From positions 1 through 64,000 of the IMG/VR virus record IMGVR_UViG_3300028364_000023: a DNA stretch of 64,000 nucleotides. One strand, given 5' to 3'. Below the pieces are notes generated by a model. It saw only the letters and a program-made list of their open reading frames with translations. It had not been told where the DNA came from and made no database searches. The position numbers and the translations under genes were made by a program. The stretch is from a virus. This document shows positions 39,597 to 47,640 of the stretch, piece by piece (position 1 is the stretch's first letter; every line of letters begins with the position of its first letter).

Positions 39597-39679
39597 TTAT
39601 AGTAAAGCATACTATTGGGTGTAGGACCTAGTCAAACACGTTAAAAGTGTCTGTCATGCCTTAGTATGCTTTACTATAA
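39597..39679 (-). ncRNA. tRNA-like element with 18-bp terminal stem
   Basis: Perfect 18-bp pairing of its ends (39597-39614 with 39662-39679). Inside, a GACAC/GTGTT arm with loop TTTTAAC. Left arm is 20/23 identical to the next element, with compensating changes on the right arm. Confidence 0.5.
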
Positions 39680-39799
39680 ACTTTAAAGTAAAACACACTA
39701 CCTGGTTTCGAAACCAGGATTTACCATTACAGGTCTCGAACCTGTCTTCCCCACGTCTGGAGTGACATCCACGTCTTAGTGTGTTTTACTTTAAAGTTT
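39678..39799 (-). ncRNA. tRNA-like element with 23-bp terminal stem
   Basis: Perfect 23-bp pairing (39678-39700 with 39777-39799), a T-arm-like CCTGG-TTTCGAA-ACCAGG next to the stem, a class-II-like hairpin ACAGGT/ACCTGT. Anticodon arm not clear. Confidence 0.5.
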
Positions 39800-39800
39800 G

Positions 39801-39896
39801 AGGAAGGTGGAGGAATCGAACCCCTACCTGTTTTGCAAATACCCTGGAGTTCAAATCCAGTTGCCATCCAATTAGCGGCACCTTCCGATAAACTTT
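39801..39896 (-). tRNA. tRNA-Ser(UGA)
   Basis: Acceptor GGAAGGT/ACCTTCC, stem CTGGA/TCCAG, loop TTTGAAC, long variable arm, TTCGATT. CCA not encoded. Confidence 0.85.
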
Positions 39897-39910
39897 TGTT
39901 TTTACTTTCT

Positions 39911-39943
39911 ATTGTTAAAGAGCGTGTTAGCTGTTTTGCTAAC
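39911..39943 (-). promoter_or_regulatory. boxB-boxA antitermination site
   Basis: Hairpin GTTAGC-AAAACA-GCTAAC then CGCTCTTTAACAAT, a near-perfect bacterial rrn boxA. Leads the tRNA-Ser operon. Confidence 0.75.
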
Positions 39944-39953
39944 CTATGCACTA

Positions 39954-39982
39954 AGTATATGGCCTGTGCACTTGCCTGTCAA
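39954..39982 (-). promoter_or_regulatory. Sigma70-type promoter for tRNA-Ser operon
   Basis: TTGACA, 17 bp, TATACT on the minus strand. Confidence 0.84.
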
Positions 39983-40690
39983 CTACTTTTTAAAATTAAT
40001 TAAACTATCTGCAAAGCGGTGATTGGTGTCTCGATGACCCACTTCGTCCATTCTGACCACTATAATGACATCGCGCAAAGTCGCATCGACGGGCAATTTC
40101 CAATAGTCAATTGCAATCTGCGGCGCGGCCACGTTTTCCAAACGGCCGCTGTCCACCTCAGCCAGGTATTCGCTATAGCTGTAAACCGCCTCTTCTTCAA
40201 AATAACCCACTAGCCGATGTGCGGTGCGGCCCGAAACAACATAGAGAAACAGAAAGCTGGTGAAGAAAATTCCCTGCGCCAACAAAATCAACACCCGTTC
40301 CAGAAAGCTGGGCTGAGCAATTTGCACAAACGTCATCAGGTGCATGCGCTCGTTTTCAGCCTCTTCCAGCAGCGTGTGAATCCATTCCCGATTGTCCTCC
40401 ATCCGACGGAGGGAGCGCATGTGCCCCAGCATTCCTCCGACCATTCCCGGTACTGCGGCTACGGTTTCCAATACTACCGCACGATGGCCATAGCGTTTGG
40501 CAAAAAATAGGTCTGCAAAAAACCGCAACAGCCTGGTTAAGCGAAAGGCCACGCGGTCAGAAAACCCCGACGGAGTATGATGCTTGCTCAGCGGATCACT
40601 ATGTTTGTCCAAGTTCATTTTACATAGTCTAGCATGAGCAGACTCTTTGCTATCATCTTTAAATTTCTTTCCACAGTGTACACATTTCAT
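39983..40690 (-). CDS. aox: Alternative oxidase (AOX) with N-terminal zinc finger
   Basis: Membrane-bound di-iron quinol oxidase that passes electrons from ubiquinol to oxygen without pumping protons. 235 residues. Di-iron ligands are all visible: LETVAAVPG (Glu75), NERMH (Glu114, His117), YFEEEA (Glu165-167) and DEVGHRD (Glu216, His219), with RYGHRAVVLET before. Residues 1-24 are foreign to AOX: MKCVHCGKKF...H..LC is a zinc finger in AT-rich phage-like DNA, while from Met25 (40618) the gene is distinctly GC-richer. It could also start at Met25. Probably a recent bacterial acquisition; cyanophages carry the related PTOX. Confidence 0.92.
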   Translation of the reverse strand: MKCVHCGKKFKDDSKESAHARLCKMNLDKHSDPLSKHHTPSGFSDRVAFRLTRLLRFFADLFFAKRYGHRAVVLETVAAVPGMVGGMLGHMRSLRRMEDNREWIHTLLEEAENERMHLMTFVQIAQPSFLERVLILLAQGIFFTSFLFLYVVSGRTAHRLVGYFEEEAVYSYSEYLAEVDSGRLENVAAPQIAIDYWKLPVDATLRDVIIVVRMDEVGHRDTNHRFADSLINFKK

Positions 40691-40753
40691 ATTTATCAGC
40701 TCAGAATTGATAGTTGTTATTTTCAATACTAGTAATGCTACAAATTTCTTACA

Positions 40754-40786
40754 CAAAAAAAGCCCAGTGCGTGTGCAGTGGGCTTG
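40754..40786 (-). terminator. Rho-independent terminator
   Basis: AGCCCA stem with TGGGCT, one mismatch, CACACG loop, seven T on the minus strand. Ends leftward transcripts before the AOX gene. Confidence 0.82.
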
Positions 40787-40811
40787 TAAAGTGTCGAACT
40801 GTTCTTTCGCT

Positions 40812-40892
40812 CTACACCAAACCCACCATAACACTATTACTCGAATTATTCCAAGTAGTTGTTAGTGATGACAGCAGTGTAGTAAGTTTCAT
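40812..40892 (-). CDS. Possible 26-residue peptide
   Basis: MKLTTLLSSLTTTWNN... between the WYL_2-like gene and the terminator; AAAGGAA 13 bases upstream and a GATAAATA box at 40922-40929. Weak support. Confidence 0.3.
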   Translation of the reverse strand: MKLTTLLSSLTTTWNNSSNSVMVGLV

Positions 40893-40959
40893 TAAAAGCG
40901 TTAGTTCCTTTGTTATACGTTTATTTATCTCTTTGCAGACTTTTTAACCTGCTAATGGT

Positions 40960-41271
40960 TTAATTTTGTCTATTTTCTAATGATACTACTTTTACGCGAT
41001 TATAGTAAAAACTGCGCCATCCTTGTGCTGTGGTGTCCCACACGTTGATTAGTCCTTCCTTGGCAGCCTTAGTGTTGCCAGGGTGATTTTCTGTTGGTAT
41101 CACAGCAAGACTCTTGGTACAGGTCATAACTCTCTCTGCGCCGTCCTTCTTGTCAAATGTAACTACCAATACGGTCTGTTCTAATTGATCAACCAATGCA
41201 GCATGTGTAGGGACTTCTTTTGACACAGCCGGGTTATCCTGTAGATTGGTTTCTTCAGTCGTATATTTCAT
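40960..41271 (-). CDS. WYL_2 (Sm-like SH3) family protein
   Basis: 103 residues from the ATG at 41271 (GGAGAA upstream). VLVVTFDKKDGAERVMTCT ... INVWDTTAQGWRSFYYNRV matches the DUF2693/WYL_2 pattern common in phages. Possible ligand- or nucleic-acid-binding beta-barrel. Confidence 0.7.
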   Translation of the reverse strand: MKYTTEETNLQDNPAVSKEVPTHAALVDQLEQTVLVVTFDKKDGAERVMTCTKSLAVIPTENHPGNTKAAKEGLINVWDTTAQGWRSFYYNRVKVVSLENRQN

Positions 41272-42016
41272 AGTGTTCTCCAATTATTTTCGCTAGTTTA
41301 AAATCGTGACCCGCAGTTATTCCAGTTAGTAGGTCTCCCTTAATCTTTATTTTTCCTTTTTTGGATATGTACTGCCATACTGCCTGCTCTGATTGTTTCA
41401 CTTTTTTTGAGATTAGGTACTGGTCAACACTGAGCCAATAGTAGGTAGTATACACAGAATCTTTAGCTTTTCTATCCACAGACCCGATAAATGTTATTTC
41501 ACCTTGTGGATTATAGAATTCAAGCCTTTGCGGAAGGGGTTTGGCTTTCTTAAAAATCTCTTCACTTGCTTTGTCCTCTAGATAGAAGTCATAAAGTTTG
41601 CAGAATGCTGCCACGTTGCTGCTGTGTATTACTAATGGCTGCTCTAACATTTTTTCTACGTCAACTTGAAATTGAGTAAGCAGCTTGGCATGCAGCCTAA
41701 TTAACATAAATTTATTTTTGAAATGGTTGCGCACTGCTTGTGCAACAGCATAGTGTTTTTCGCTAACTCGTTTAAAAGCATCAGCAGCTATATACGGGCC
41801 GTCGGGGGTGTTGACAATAGTTTGAAATATGTTGGGCGTAACATGCCCTAACTCTCTTAAGTTAATATATTCTGCTAATGGATCCTTATCGTAATACAAA
41901 GTCAATAATTCCTCGTCAAGACTGATCCAGTCCAGCGAGAATATGTCCTGCATCCTATCCTGTGCTGGAGCTCGATCAATGTCTGACACTCGGTTAATCT
42001 CACAAAGTAGAGCCAT
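41255..42016 (-). CDS. Unknown protein
   Basis: 253 residues from the ATG at 42016. Helical with several aromatic segments (YYDKDPLAEYINLRELGHV; VYTTYYWLSVDQYLI). No motif recognised. 17-base overlap with the WYL_2-like gene. Confidence 0.58.
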   Translation of the reverse strand: MALLCEINRVSDIDRAPAQDRMQDIFSLDWISLDEELLTLYYDKDPLAEYINLRELGHVTPNIFQTIVNTPDGPYIAADAFKRVSEKHYAVAQAVRNHFKNKFMLIRLHAKLLTQFQVDVEKMLEQPLVIHSSNVAAFCKLYDFYLEDKASEEIFKKAKPLPQRLEFYNPQGEITFIGSVDRKAKDSVYTTYYWLSVDQYLISKKVKQSEQAVWQYISKKGKIKIKGDLLTGITAGHDFKLAKIIGEHYEIYD

Positions 42017-42020
42017 TTTA

Positions 42021-42665
42021 CTAATCCCAAAGTGAAGTAAAATAGGTTCCAAAAAGCCTAAATCCGTTTTGGACCCTAGCACCGTATACCTTCATTCCTT
42101 CAAAGTCTATCTTGTAGGTGTTGTTGGGGCCTTCTTCCCAACGAAACAGATCAGCGTCTTTTTCGTCCACGATGTCTCCGGCAAAGTTGATAGGAATATC
42201 CAGCATGTGATGCACACCACTAGTAAACTCAGATTCCCACTCGTTGTAGATACTTTCAAACGCAAAGATCATTTCATCCAACACCCAATCCCAACGTTCA
42301 AAATGCGTATCGTCAGTGCTGCCATCTAAACCAGCTTCAACTGTGGGACGAAGGTGCAGGGGCACGTCCTCTGGCTCTACATAAGGTGCTCCGTGCTTGG
42401 TAGTTTTTAGCTGGCGCAGCATGGGCAGCACGATATGTCCTAGCGTGTGATCCATGCTCCAAGTATCCCAAGGTGAGATTTTAACTTGAACTTTCTGATC
42501 ACCATGATGCTTGTAGTACCACTGTGCTAGAGTATCAACCCAGGTTTCACCTAGCCACTCGCCTACTTTGTCGTAAGTGTCTTCTTTAACACCCACGTAC
42601 TTGAGCAGTCCTGCAATTTGGTATGGACCCCAAAATGTTTTGTACTTGCCTGTTATAAACTTCAT
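42021..42665 (-). CDS. Conserved phage protein
   Basis: 214 residues from the ATG at 42665 (AAGGTAAG upstream). Starts MKFITGKYKTFWGPYQIA; the end NNTYKIDFEGMKVYGARV resembles a phage hypothetical I recall. Trp-rich and acidic. Function unknown. Confidence 0.65.
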   Translation of the reverse strand: MKFITGKYKTFWGPYQIAGLLKYVGVKEDTYDKVGEWLGETWVDTLAQWYYKHHGDQKVQVKISPWDTWSMDHTLGHIVLPMLRQLKTTKHGAPYVEPEDVPLHLRPTVEAGLDGSTDDTHFERWDWVLDEMIFAFESIYNEWESEFTSGVHHMLDIPINFAGDIVDEKDADLFRWEEGPNNTYKIDFEGMKVYGARVQNGFRLFGTYFTSLWD

Positions 42666-42666
42666 G

Positions 42667-42840
42667 CTACTTACCTTTTTTAAATTTAGTTTTGCAGTTT
42701 CCACTCATGCACATTGTACAATAGTGTTCTCGGTCTTGATGTTCAAATCCACGTGCTATAATAATTGAGCAGCCATTACACAACAGAGCACCGTTGCCGT
42801 TATCAAACTTTACAATAGCCTTTGTGTAGTTGTGCTGCAT
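42667..42840 (-). CDS. 57-residue zinc-ribbon protein
   Basis: LLCNGC and YCTMC, CxxC pairs 29 residues apart, then a basic tail. Its stop abuts the next start. Function unknown. Confidence 0.65.
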   Translation of the reverse strand: MQHNYTKAIVKFDNGNGALLCNGCSIIIARGFEHQDREHYCTMCMSGNCKTKFKKGK

Positions 42841-42849
42841 GCGGTTTCC

Positions 42850-43089
42850 TTATTTTAATGCGTCAAATGTTTTGTGATAGTCTTCTTTCCAACTACGTAA
42901 CCACGGACTACGATCGCACTCTTTAACGTGCTGCATTACTCCTTTTCTGCCTGCGTTCTCTATAATTTCTCCTACAAACATACGCATTGCTGGTGCCTCA
43001 TTAGCATCACGTGCTGCTTTAGTAAGCCATATGCCTACCATCATAGGTTCGTCTGGCATTACGTCCCATACCATGTCATGATTTCGCAT
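42850..43089 (-). CDS. Unknown 79-residue protein
   Basis: Ends SWKEDYHKTFDALK; no motif. Directly followed by the upstream gene without a gap. Confidence 0.52.
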   Translation of the reverse strand: MRNHDMVWDVMPDEPMMVGIWLTKAARDANEAPAMRMFVGEIIENAGRKGVMQHVKECDRSPWLRSWKEDYHKTFDALK

Positions 43090-43275
43090 CTAGTCTCCAA
43101 CTGAGTTTAGCAAGCGTAACATAGCATCGTGCTTGGTGTCAGCAGTTTGTTTTTGCCGAGTAGATTGTACTACAAGGCCGTAGAAGTATTGTCCATTCAG
43201 CGTTGAGGTCACCCACCCAATAAGAGTGTTGTTGAGGTATAATGCTGTGCCGCCGATTGTATGTAACCAATGCAT
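43090..43275 (-). CDS. Unknown 61-residue protein
   Basis: Beta-rich; GWVTSTLNGQYFYGLVV. No motif. One-base spacing to the next gene. Confidence 0.52.
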   Translation of the reverse strand: MHWLHTIGGTALYLNNTLIGWVTSTLNGQYFYGLVVQSTRQKQTADTKHDAMLRLLNSVGD

Positions 43276-43302
43276 ATTTTCACCTGTTCGTAGCTAGTTG
43301 TT

Positions 43303-43650
43303 TTATTCTAAGTCTTGAAAATCCGCAATTGCGTTTTGTACAGCAGCTACCCAATTTAGAGCAGCTTGTTCTTTTAGCAGTATACCGTGTTCCTGGGTGT
43401 CAACCCCTTTGACTAGGATATTATAAGCTTTTTTAATACGCTGCCACATGCCGTCTGCGCTCAAGCTGTAAGGAGTCCATGTTTTAACATAGAAAGTCAC
43501 GTTGACTCCAAAGTCAGGCTCTGCATCAGCCTCTATCCAAGTATCAACAGCATGATCTTCACAAGTGCAGTCACACTCGATATGATAAATCTTTCCGTTA
43601 TCCCAACTGCTTGATTCCGAAATACCTTTTGCTGGCGTCTGAGCTTTCAT
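43303..43650 (-). CDS. Unknown acidic protein
   Basis: 115 residues; a short Cys-x-Cys (ECDCTCED) near residue 29. No family recognised. Promoter at 43683-43711. Confidence 0.55.
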   Translation of the reverse strand: MKAQTPAKGISESSSWDNGKIYHIECDCTCEDHAVDTWIEADAEPDFGVNVTFYVKTWTPYSLSADGMWQRIKKAYNILVKGVDTQEHGILLKEQAALNWVAAVQNAIADFQDLE

Positions 43651-43682
43651 TTACAACTACCTTAAGTGTTTAAGTTTTAACT

Positions 43683-43711
43683 AGTATAGTTTCGTACCCT
43701 GCAAGTGTCAA
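43683..43711 (-). promoter_or_regulatory. Sigma70-type promoter
   Basis: TTGACA, 17 bp, TATACT on the minus strand. Confidence 0.85.
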
Positions 43712-44049
43712 CCTATTTTTAATATATGTCCTTGGTAGAAACCACCCAGCTTGTGAGCTTTTTCGCTAGCCAGGTCCACAACATCTCTGCACCTATAAGC
43801 ATCACTAATTGCAACTAGAACTTCGTGTACATCTGCTAGTTCATTTTCTATAGCATCCTGATTTCCGTGCCCTAGCGCTTCGTCCAGTTCAGCAACTTCT
43901 TCTTTAAGTTTACGATTAAGCAGCATCAAATATGCACTTTTGTCTAGTACACGTTCACAGGGTCGAAGTGGTTCGCTATTAGATAATCTATCAGATTTTA
44001 CTAAAGCAGGAATTTTATCTCTAACTAATTTATATTTGTCATAATTCAT
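43708..44049 (-). CDS. MazG-like nucleotide pyrophosphohydrolase
   Basis: 113 residues. YKLVRDKIPALV at the N-terminus, KLKEEVAELDEA and ELADVHEVLVA supply the ExxE...ExxD metal site of MazG/phosphoribosyl-ATP pyrophosphohydrolase-like enzymes. Would hydrolyse NTP-type substrates; phage MazG is proposed to tune ppGpp or nucleotide pools. Confidence 0.78.
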   Translation of the reverse strand: MNYDKYKLVRDKIPALVKSDRLSNSEPLRPCERVLDKSAYLMLLNRKLKEEVAELDEALGHGNQDAIENELADVHEVLVAISDAYRCRDVVDLASEKAHKLGGFYQGHILKIG

Positions 44050-44624
44050 AATTTTAATCCTGATGAGTGAGTCAGAGCATCACCAAACGCTCTATGTACT
44101 TATAGACTTTATAATAGTATACCGTTGACTAAGTCAACGTACTCGTTGCTAACGCATCTCGTGTTTTATTAGAATGAATAATTGTTGTTAGTTTAAATAC
44201 TTTATATAGATTATACTAAAGTGAATAATTATTATTAGTTAGTAGATGATTCATGTAGATTGCAGAGCCATGAGTCACCTTACGCTAATAAGATGACAAA
44301 GGTTTCATGTGAGTTGTTCTCGCGCACGAATGTCAGCGGGCTTATATAGCTAGTCCTTGGGCTCTGTACCTAACCCTGCCGCTACGATTTTTAAGAATGC
44401 TTTCAGGTGACGATTACATTTCATAGGACTTAAACGCTATTGGAATTTTTATTCTAACAACAAACTAGACATTACTCTAATCAGCAGCCCGTGAGGGTTA
44501 GTGTTGATAGTCTGACAGCAGACAGCCAGTTCTAATGCATCGATCGCGCAAGCGGCAACATTACATAGCACAATTATATTCGGCGTGCAAACCTTTATAC
44601 TCTGCTTAGGAAGCTAACTGATAG
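44050..44624. other. 575-base noncoding region with repeats
   Basis: No convincing ORF. A 17-bp palindrome cgttgactaagtcaacg (44123-44139), two AT-rich copies of a TGAATAATT-x-TT-x-TTAGTT unit (about 44171-44194 and 44221-44242) and a GC-richer second half. Could be an origin, a recombination site or an RNA gene. Confidence 0.5.
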
Positions 44625-44945
44625 TTAGACCGGAAGTTCGCCTGTGTCTACAAAGTGCTGAAGGACAGGAATAATTTGTTTTACTTGTTCTTGTGTAAGG
44701 TGCATACGAGTAGTGAGCAATACGTCTTCTGGAATTTTATAAGGTTGCCAACCACAGTTGTTTTGAGCTGGCACTCCGTTGCGTGCAGCGTTATTACACA
44801 TAATCTTAGGATCTGCGTCATTCACGCCAAACCAGATACAATCCTCGAATGCCAAGCTGCTTTTTTGAATGCTACACCTTGCACCGTATCTGTCTTCGAA
44901 ACTGGAGTGTGCAAATCCGCGATGTGTTAGAGTGTTATCAATCAT
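44625..44945 (-). CDS. Conserved phage protein
   Basis: 106 residues; FEDRYGARCSIQKSSLA ... DCIWFGV is a pattern I recall from phage hypotheticals. Its ATG overlaps the preceding stop region; an ATG at 44957 is possible. Confidence 0.65.
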   Translation of the reverse strand: MIDNTLTHRGFAHSSFEDRYGARCSIQKSSLAFEDCIWFGVNDADPKIMCNNAARNGVPAQNNCGWQPYKIPEDVLLTTRMHLTQEQVKQIIPVLQHFVDTGELPV

Positions 44946-45240
44946 AGTCATTGCCATTTACAATTGCATTGTGTATATCTAAGTATCCACAGTCCATTGC
45001 TCGCCCATACATATCTGGACCAAATCCAAACACACCGTATATTGACCCGCGAAAGCTGCGTTGCTCCTTGAGATCGGCGGTGTGTATGCGTTGTGAGACG
45101 GCATAAAACGCACGTTCGCGGTCTTCCTGCGACAGTGCGTCCCACCATTGATCAACTTCTTTTTGGTGTTTAGCTGTTGCCTCTGCCATCCCCTGTGCAA
45201 TGCCCCGCAGTGCTTGATTGAGATCTTCGTTGTTTTCCAT
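44938..45240 (-). CDS. Unknown helical protein
   Basis: 100 residues, charged, Gln/Glu-rich. ATG overlaps the upstream stop by one base. No motif. Confidence 0.55.
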   Translation of the reverse strand: MENNEDLNQALRGIAQGMAEATAKHQKEVDQWWDALSQEDRERAFYAVSQRIHTADLKEQRSFRGSIYGVFGFGPDMYGRAMDCGYLDIHNAIVNGNDYD

Positions 45241-45626
45241 TAGCTTAGCCCCGCAAGTATTTTATAATTCTCCCACGCCTTTTTAACAGCAGGATTCTTT
45301 TCAACATCTTCTTCAGGGGCAAGGGTCTCTAACCAATGGTACATTATCCTTGGAGGATGTGCACCGTACTGCCTTGGTTGATGCAGCTTGCCAGTTTTGT
45401 GTAGGTTTAATATAATTTGACGAAACTCTACTTCGTAAGCTGAGTGAAACCCCCAGATACCGAGGTAGCTTCCCTGATTAGCGTATCCCTGCCAGATAGA
45501 TTTCCATTGCTCGTCGTTCTCTGGGTCAAAATCAGTGCGACTCACAATCACTATGACATCAGATTTGTCAACCTTTTTCAAGAAGATATCAAGCACACAC
45601 AGGCTTAGGCTAAGTCCAATTTTCAT
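45240..45626 (-). CDS. Unknown protein
   Basis: 128 residues; hydrophobic first 15 residues then soluble. No motif recognised. Confidence 0.55.
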   Translation of the reverse strand: MKIGLSLSLCVLDIFLKKVDKSDVIVIVSRTDFDPENDEQWKSIWQGYANQGSYLGIWGFHSAYEVEFRQIILNLHKTGKLHQPRQYGAHPPRIMYHWLETLAPEEDVEKNPAVKKAWENYKILAGLS

Positions 45627-45635
45627 TTCTGATCC

Positions 45636-45857
45636 TTAATGTAGGTTTGTTGATATAACCATAGGTGTTTGTCCGTTAGGATTAATTCCGTAGTTCATCA
45701 TGCAAAGTTGCGCAAGTGCTTCGGGTACTGGATCGTCATACAAATGATCTGGAACCCAAATTCCTTTAAGCTCTCCTTCTTCGCCGATAATTAGTCCGTA
45801 GTCGTTGTTTTCAAGTGCTTTTTCAAATTTTAAACTATGATTTTTGCTGTTGCTCAT
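45636..45857 (-). CDS. Unknown 73-residue protein
   Basis: Basic start, neutral remainder, no motif. Four-base overlap with the gene upstream. Confidence 0.52.
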   Translation of the reverse strand: MSNSKNHSLKFEKALENNDYGLIIGEEGELKGIWVPDHLYDDPVPEALAQLCMMNYGINPNGQTPMVISTNLH

Positions 45858-46279
45858 GGTATCTCCTTTGATATAAATTCACCGTCTTTAACTTCAAAGA
45901 ACTCATAACCCCAACCACGAGCATATTGCCGACCACCATCAATGTGTTTATGATTGCCAGCACTGTCTGTGTGCATAATATTTTCGTGGTTGTAACGAGA
46001 GTAGATCCACTCACCGTCTACATCAATCATGCCAAATTCTAAATCTTCGATCTTGTCAGCATCAGTGATCATAATTGTGTCGGTGCCCGGCTTAAGAAAA
46101 ATAGCAAAGTATTTGTTCCCAAACTCTGGGTGCGGAGTCTCACGATAGAAAATGTCCATAGGAACATCTCTGTTTACAAGTTCGCTCGTACACACGTACT
46201 TAACCAAAACGCCATCTTTTTTACTGTAAATTTCTTCAAGTTTTTTGATATTAAAAATCGGGGCGTGTTTGATGTTCAT
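45854..46279 (-). CDS. Unknown protein
   Basis: 141 residues, His-rich late segment (HENIMHTDSAGNHKHIDGG). First gene after the consensus promoter at 46309-46337. Function unknown. Confidence 0.55.
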   Translation of the reverse strand: MNIKHAPIFNIKKLEEIYSKKDGVLVKYVCTSELVNRDVPMDIFYRETPHPEFGNKYFAIFLKPGTDTIMITDADKIEDLEFGMIDVDGEWIYSRYNHENIMHTDSAGNHKHIDGGRQYARGWGYEFFEVKDGEFISKEIP

Positions 46280-46308
46280 ATTGTGACTCTTTTCGTTAGT
46301 GTTATTAA

Positions 46309-46337
46309 ATTATACGCTCAGAGTTGCAGAGTGTCAA
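46309..46337 (-). promoter_or_regulatory. Consensus sigma70 promoter
   Basis: TTGACA, 17 bp, TATAAT on the minus strand. Confidence 0.88.
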
Positions 46338-46666
46338 TAGGATTCGATGTCTAAAATATAACCTACTTTTTCTTCACGGTCCACTCTACTCCTCAGCAAC
46401 GGAGTAACAGTAGTGCCTTTCATCCTAATTAGAGTGACGTGCTTGGGTTTTAGCCATCTTACTTCGTCTAGTAATGTGACTGTACCGTACATACTGCCAA
46501 GGCCAAGTTTGTAGTAATATGGGGGCATTGGCAGTTCTTCTATTACTGATTTATATAAACGATAAAGACTGTAGCCTGACCTCTTCAGTTGACGGGTATT
46601 CCTTGCATTAGCACTCTGTGCTAACTTCTGACTAAATGTAGGATTCCAATATGATGAACGTTTCAT
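46334..46666 (-). CDS. Unknown basic protein
   Basis: 110 residues from the ATG at 46666, four-base overlap with the gene upstream. Basic, ends in an acidic tail. No motif. Confidence 0.55.
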   Translation of the reverse strand: MKRSSYWNPTFSQKLAQSANARNTRQLKRSGYSLYRLYKSVIEELPMPPYYYKLGLGSMYGTVTLLDEVRWLKPKHVTLIRMKGTTVTPLLRSRVDREEKVGYILDIESY

Positions 46667-46989
46667 GATATAACCTGTTTGATTGGAGTATTTTCCCACA
46701 AACAATGTCCGTTCTCTCGAATTAGATCAACTAGTGCCTGTGGCTGTTCGTCCTTGATCTCTTGTAGAGTTGCGTCATCTACGGTGCTAGTAAAAATCCA
46801 AATTTCTGGCCTGCGCTGCGGGTTGTATCGCGCTCGCATCATCATAGAATTAAAGTTAAGATCGTCTTTGTACTCTTCGCCCTTTAGCGTGGTTATTAAC
46901 CAGTCCTTTTCTCGCTTAGTAATGTCAATGAGACACTCAAAACCTTCGCAGTCGAACATGGTTAGAAACTTATATAACTTTGCTTTCAT
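46663..46989 (-). CDS. Unknown protein
   Basis: 108 residues, alpha/beta; overlaps both neighbours by four bases. No motif. Confidence 0.52.
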   Translation of the reverse strand: MKAKLYKFLTMFDCEGFECLIDITKREKDWLITTLKGEEYKDDLNFNSMMMRARYNPQRRPEIWIFTSTVDDATLQEIKDEQPQALVDLIRENGHCLWENTPIKQVIS

Positions 46990-47366
46990 TTACTACTCCA
47001 TTTTAGTTGTAGAATAGATGCCCACTTTGCCTTGCGTTTGTGTAGCCTAATCTCTAGTACTGCGTGATCTACATCATATGTGCCTAGTTCTGCGGCTTCT
47101 TTTGTGCCGGGGTGTACCTTCCACATCCAGTCCTTTCCAAACTTGCCAACGTTCTTATCTAAAAACGGCCGATAGTGCCAATTCGGATCGTCGGTGTCTC
47201 TTGTAAGTGTTACAGCGCCACCGTAGTCTACCCACGCTAGGTCATTGTGGTCTACAGTAACTTCGCTCCACTCTGGCCAGGCTGCTATTACACAACTGCC
47301 CTTGAGCAGGTGCCACTTAACTGCGTTCACTATACCAAAGTGGCTCATTAATTCTAAATCAGACAT
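46986..47366 (-). CDS. Unknown protein with terminal LxLKW strand
   Basis: 126 residues ending ASILQLKWSSK, one of several small proteins in this operon ending in such a strand. Trp-rich. Function unknown. Confidence 0.55.
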   Translation of the reverse strand: MSDLELMSHFGIVNAVKWHLLKGSCVIAAWPEWSEVTVDHNDLAWVDYGGAVTLTRDTDDPNWHYRPFLDKNVGKFGKDWMWKVHPGTKEAAELGTYDVDHAVLEIRLHKRKAKWASILQLKWSSK

Positions 47367-47640
47367 TTTCTAGCTCGTTAATGAAATCTGAATATTTAAG
47401 CAAGAACCAAGTGTATTTTTTCTCACTGTAAAAGTCTAGCCTGACGCTGTAGTATGCTCTAGTAATGTCGTTACCGTGTTTATCTTTCTGATTCTCAATT
47501 ATTCGATGTTTTCGGGGGACAAATCCTAGAACTCGTTTCATCTTACTGCGTATCATAAACACGCTACGAGGGTTTTCTTCTTCTAACTTTGCTCTAAGAA
47601 TATTCCATTCGTGTTGTGACAGACTAATGGCTTTAGTCAT
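47359..47640 (-). CDS. Unknown protein with FLLKY strand
   Basis: 93 residues; basic middle and YTWFLLKYSDFI near the end. Overlaps both neighbours. Function unknown. Confidence 0.55.
   Translation of the reverse strand: MTKAISLSQHEWNILRAKLEEENPRSVFMIRSKMKRVLGFVPRKHRIIENQKDKHGNDITRAYYSVRLDFYSEKKYTWFLLKYSDFINELENV

Noticed and set aside
39601-39676. Ochre suppressor tRNA (loop TTTTAAC read as UUA)
   Set aside because: The body is only about 60 bases with no convincing D- or T-arm, so the loop cannot be taken as an anticodon.
39597-39799. Insertion-sequence inverted repeats
   Set aside because: The arms enclose only 50-80 bases without any transposase frame, and paired compensating changes fit RNA better.
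44117-44140. Promoter at the GTTGACT palindrome
   Set aside because: TTGACT is only ten bases from TATACT; alternative -10 choices are weak. The palindrome itself is recorded instead.
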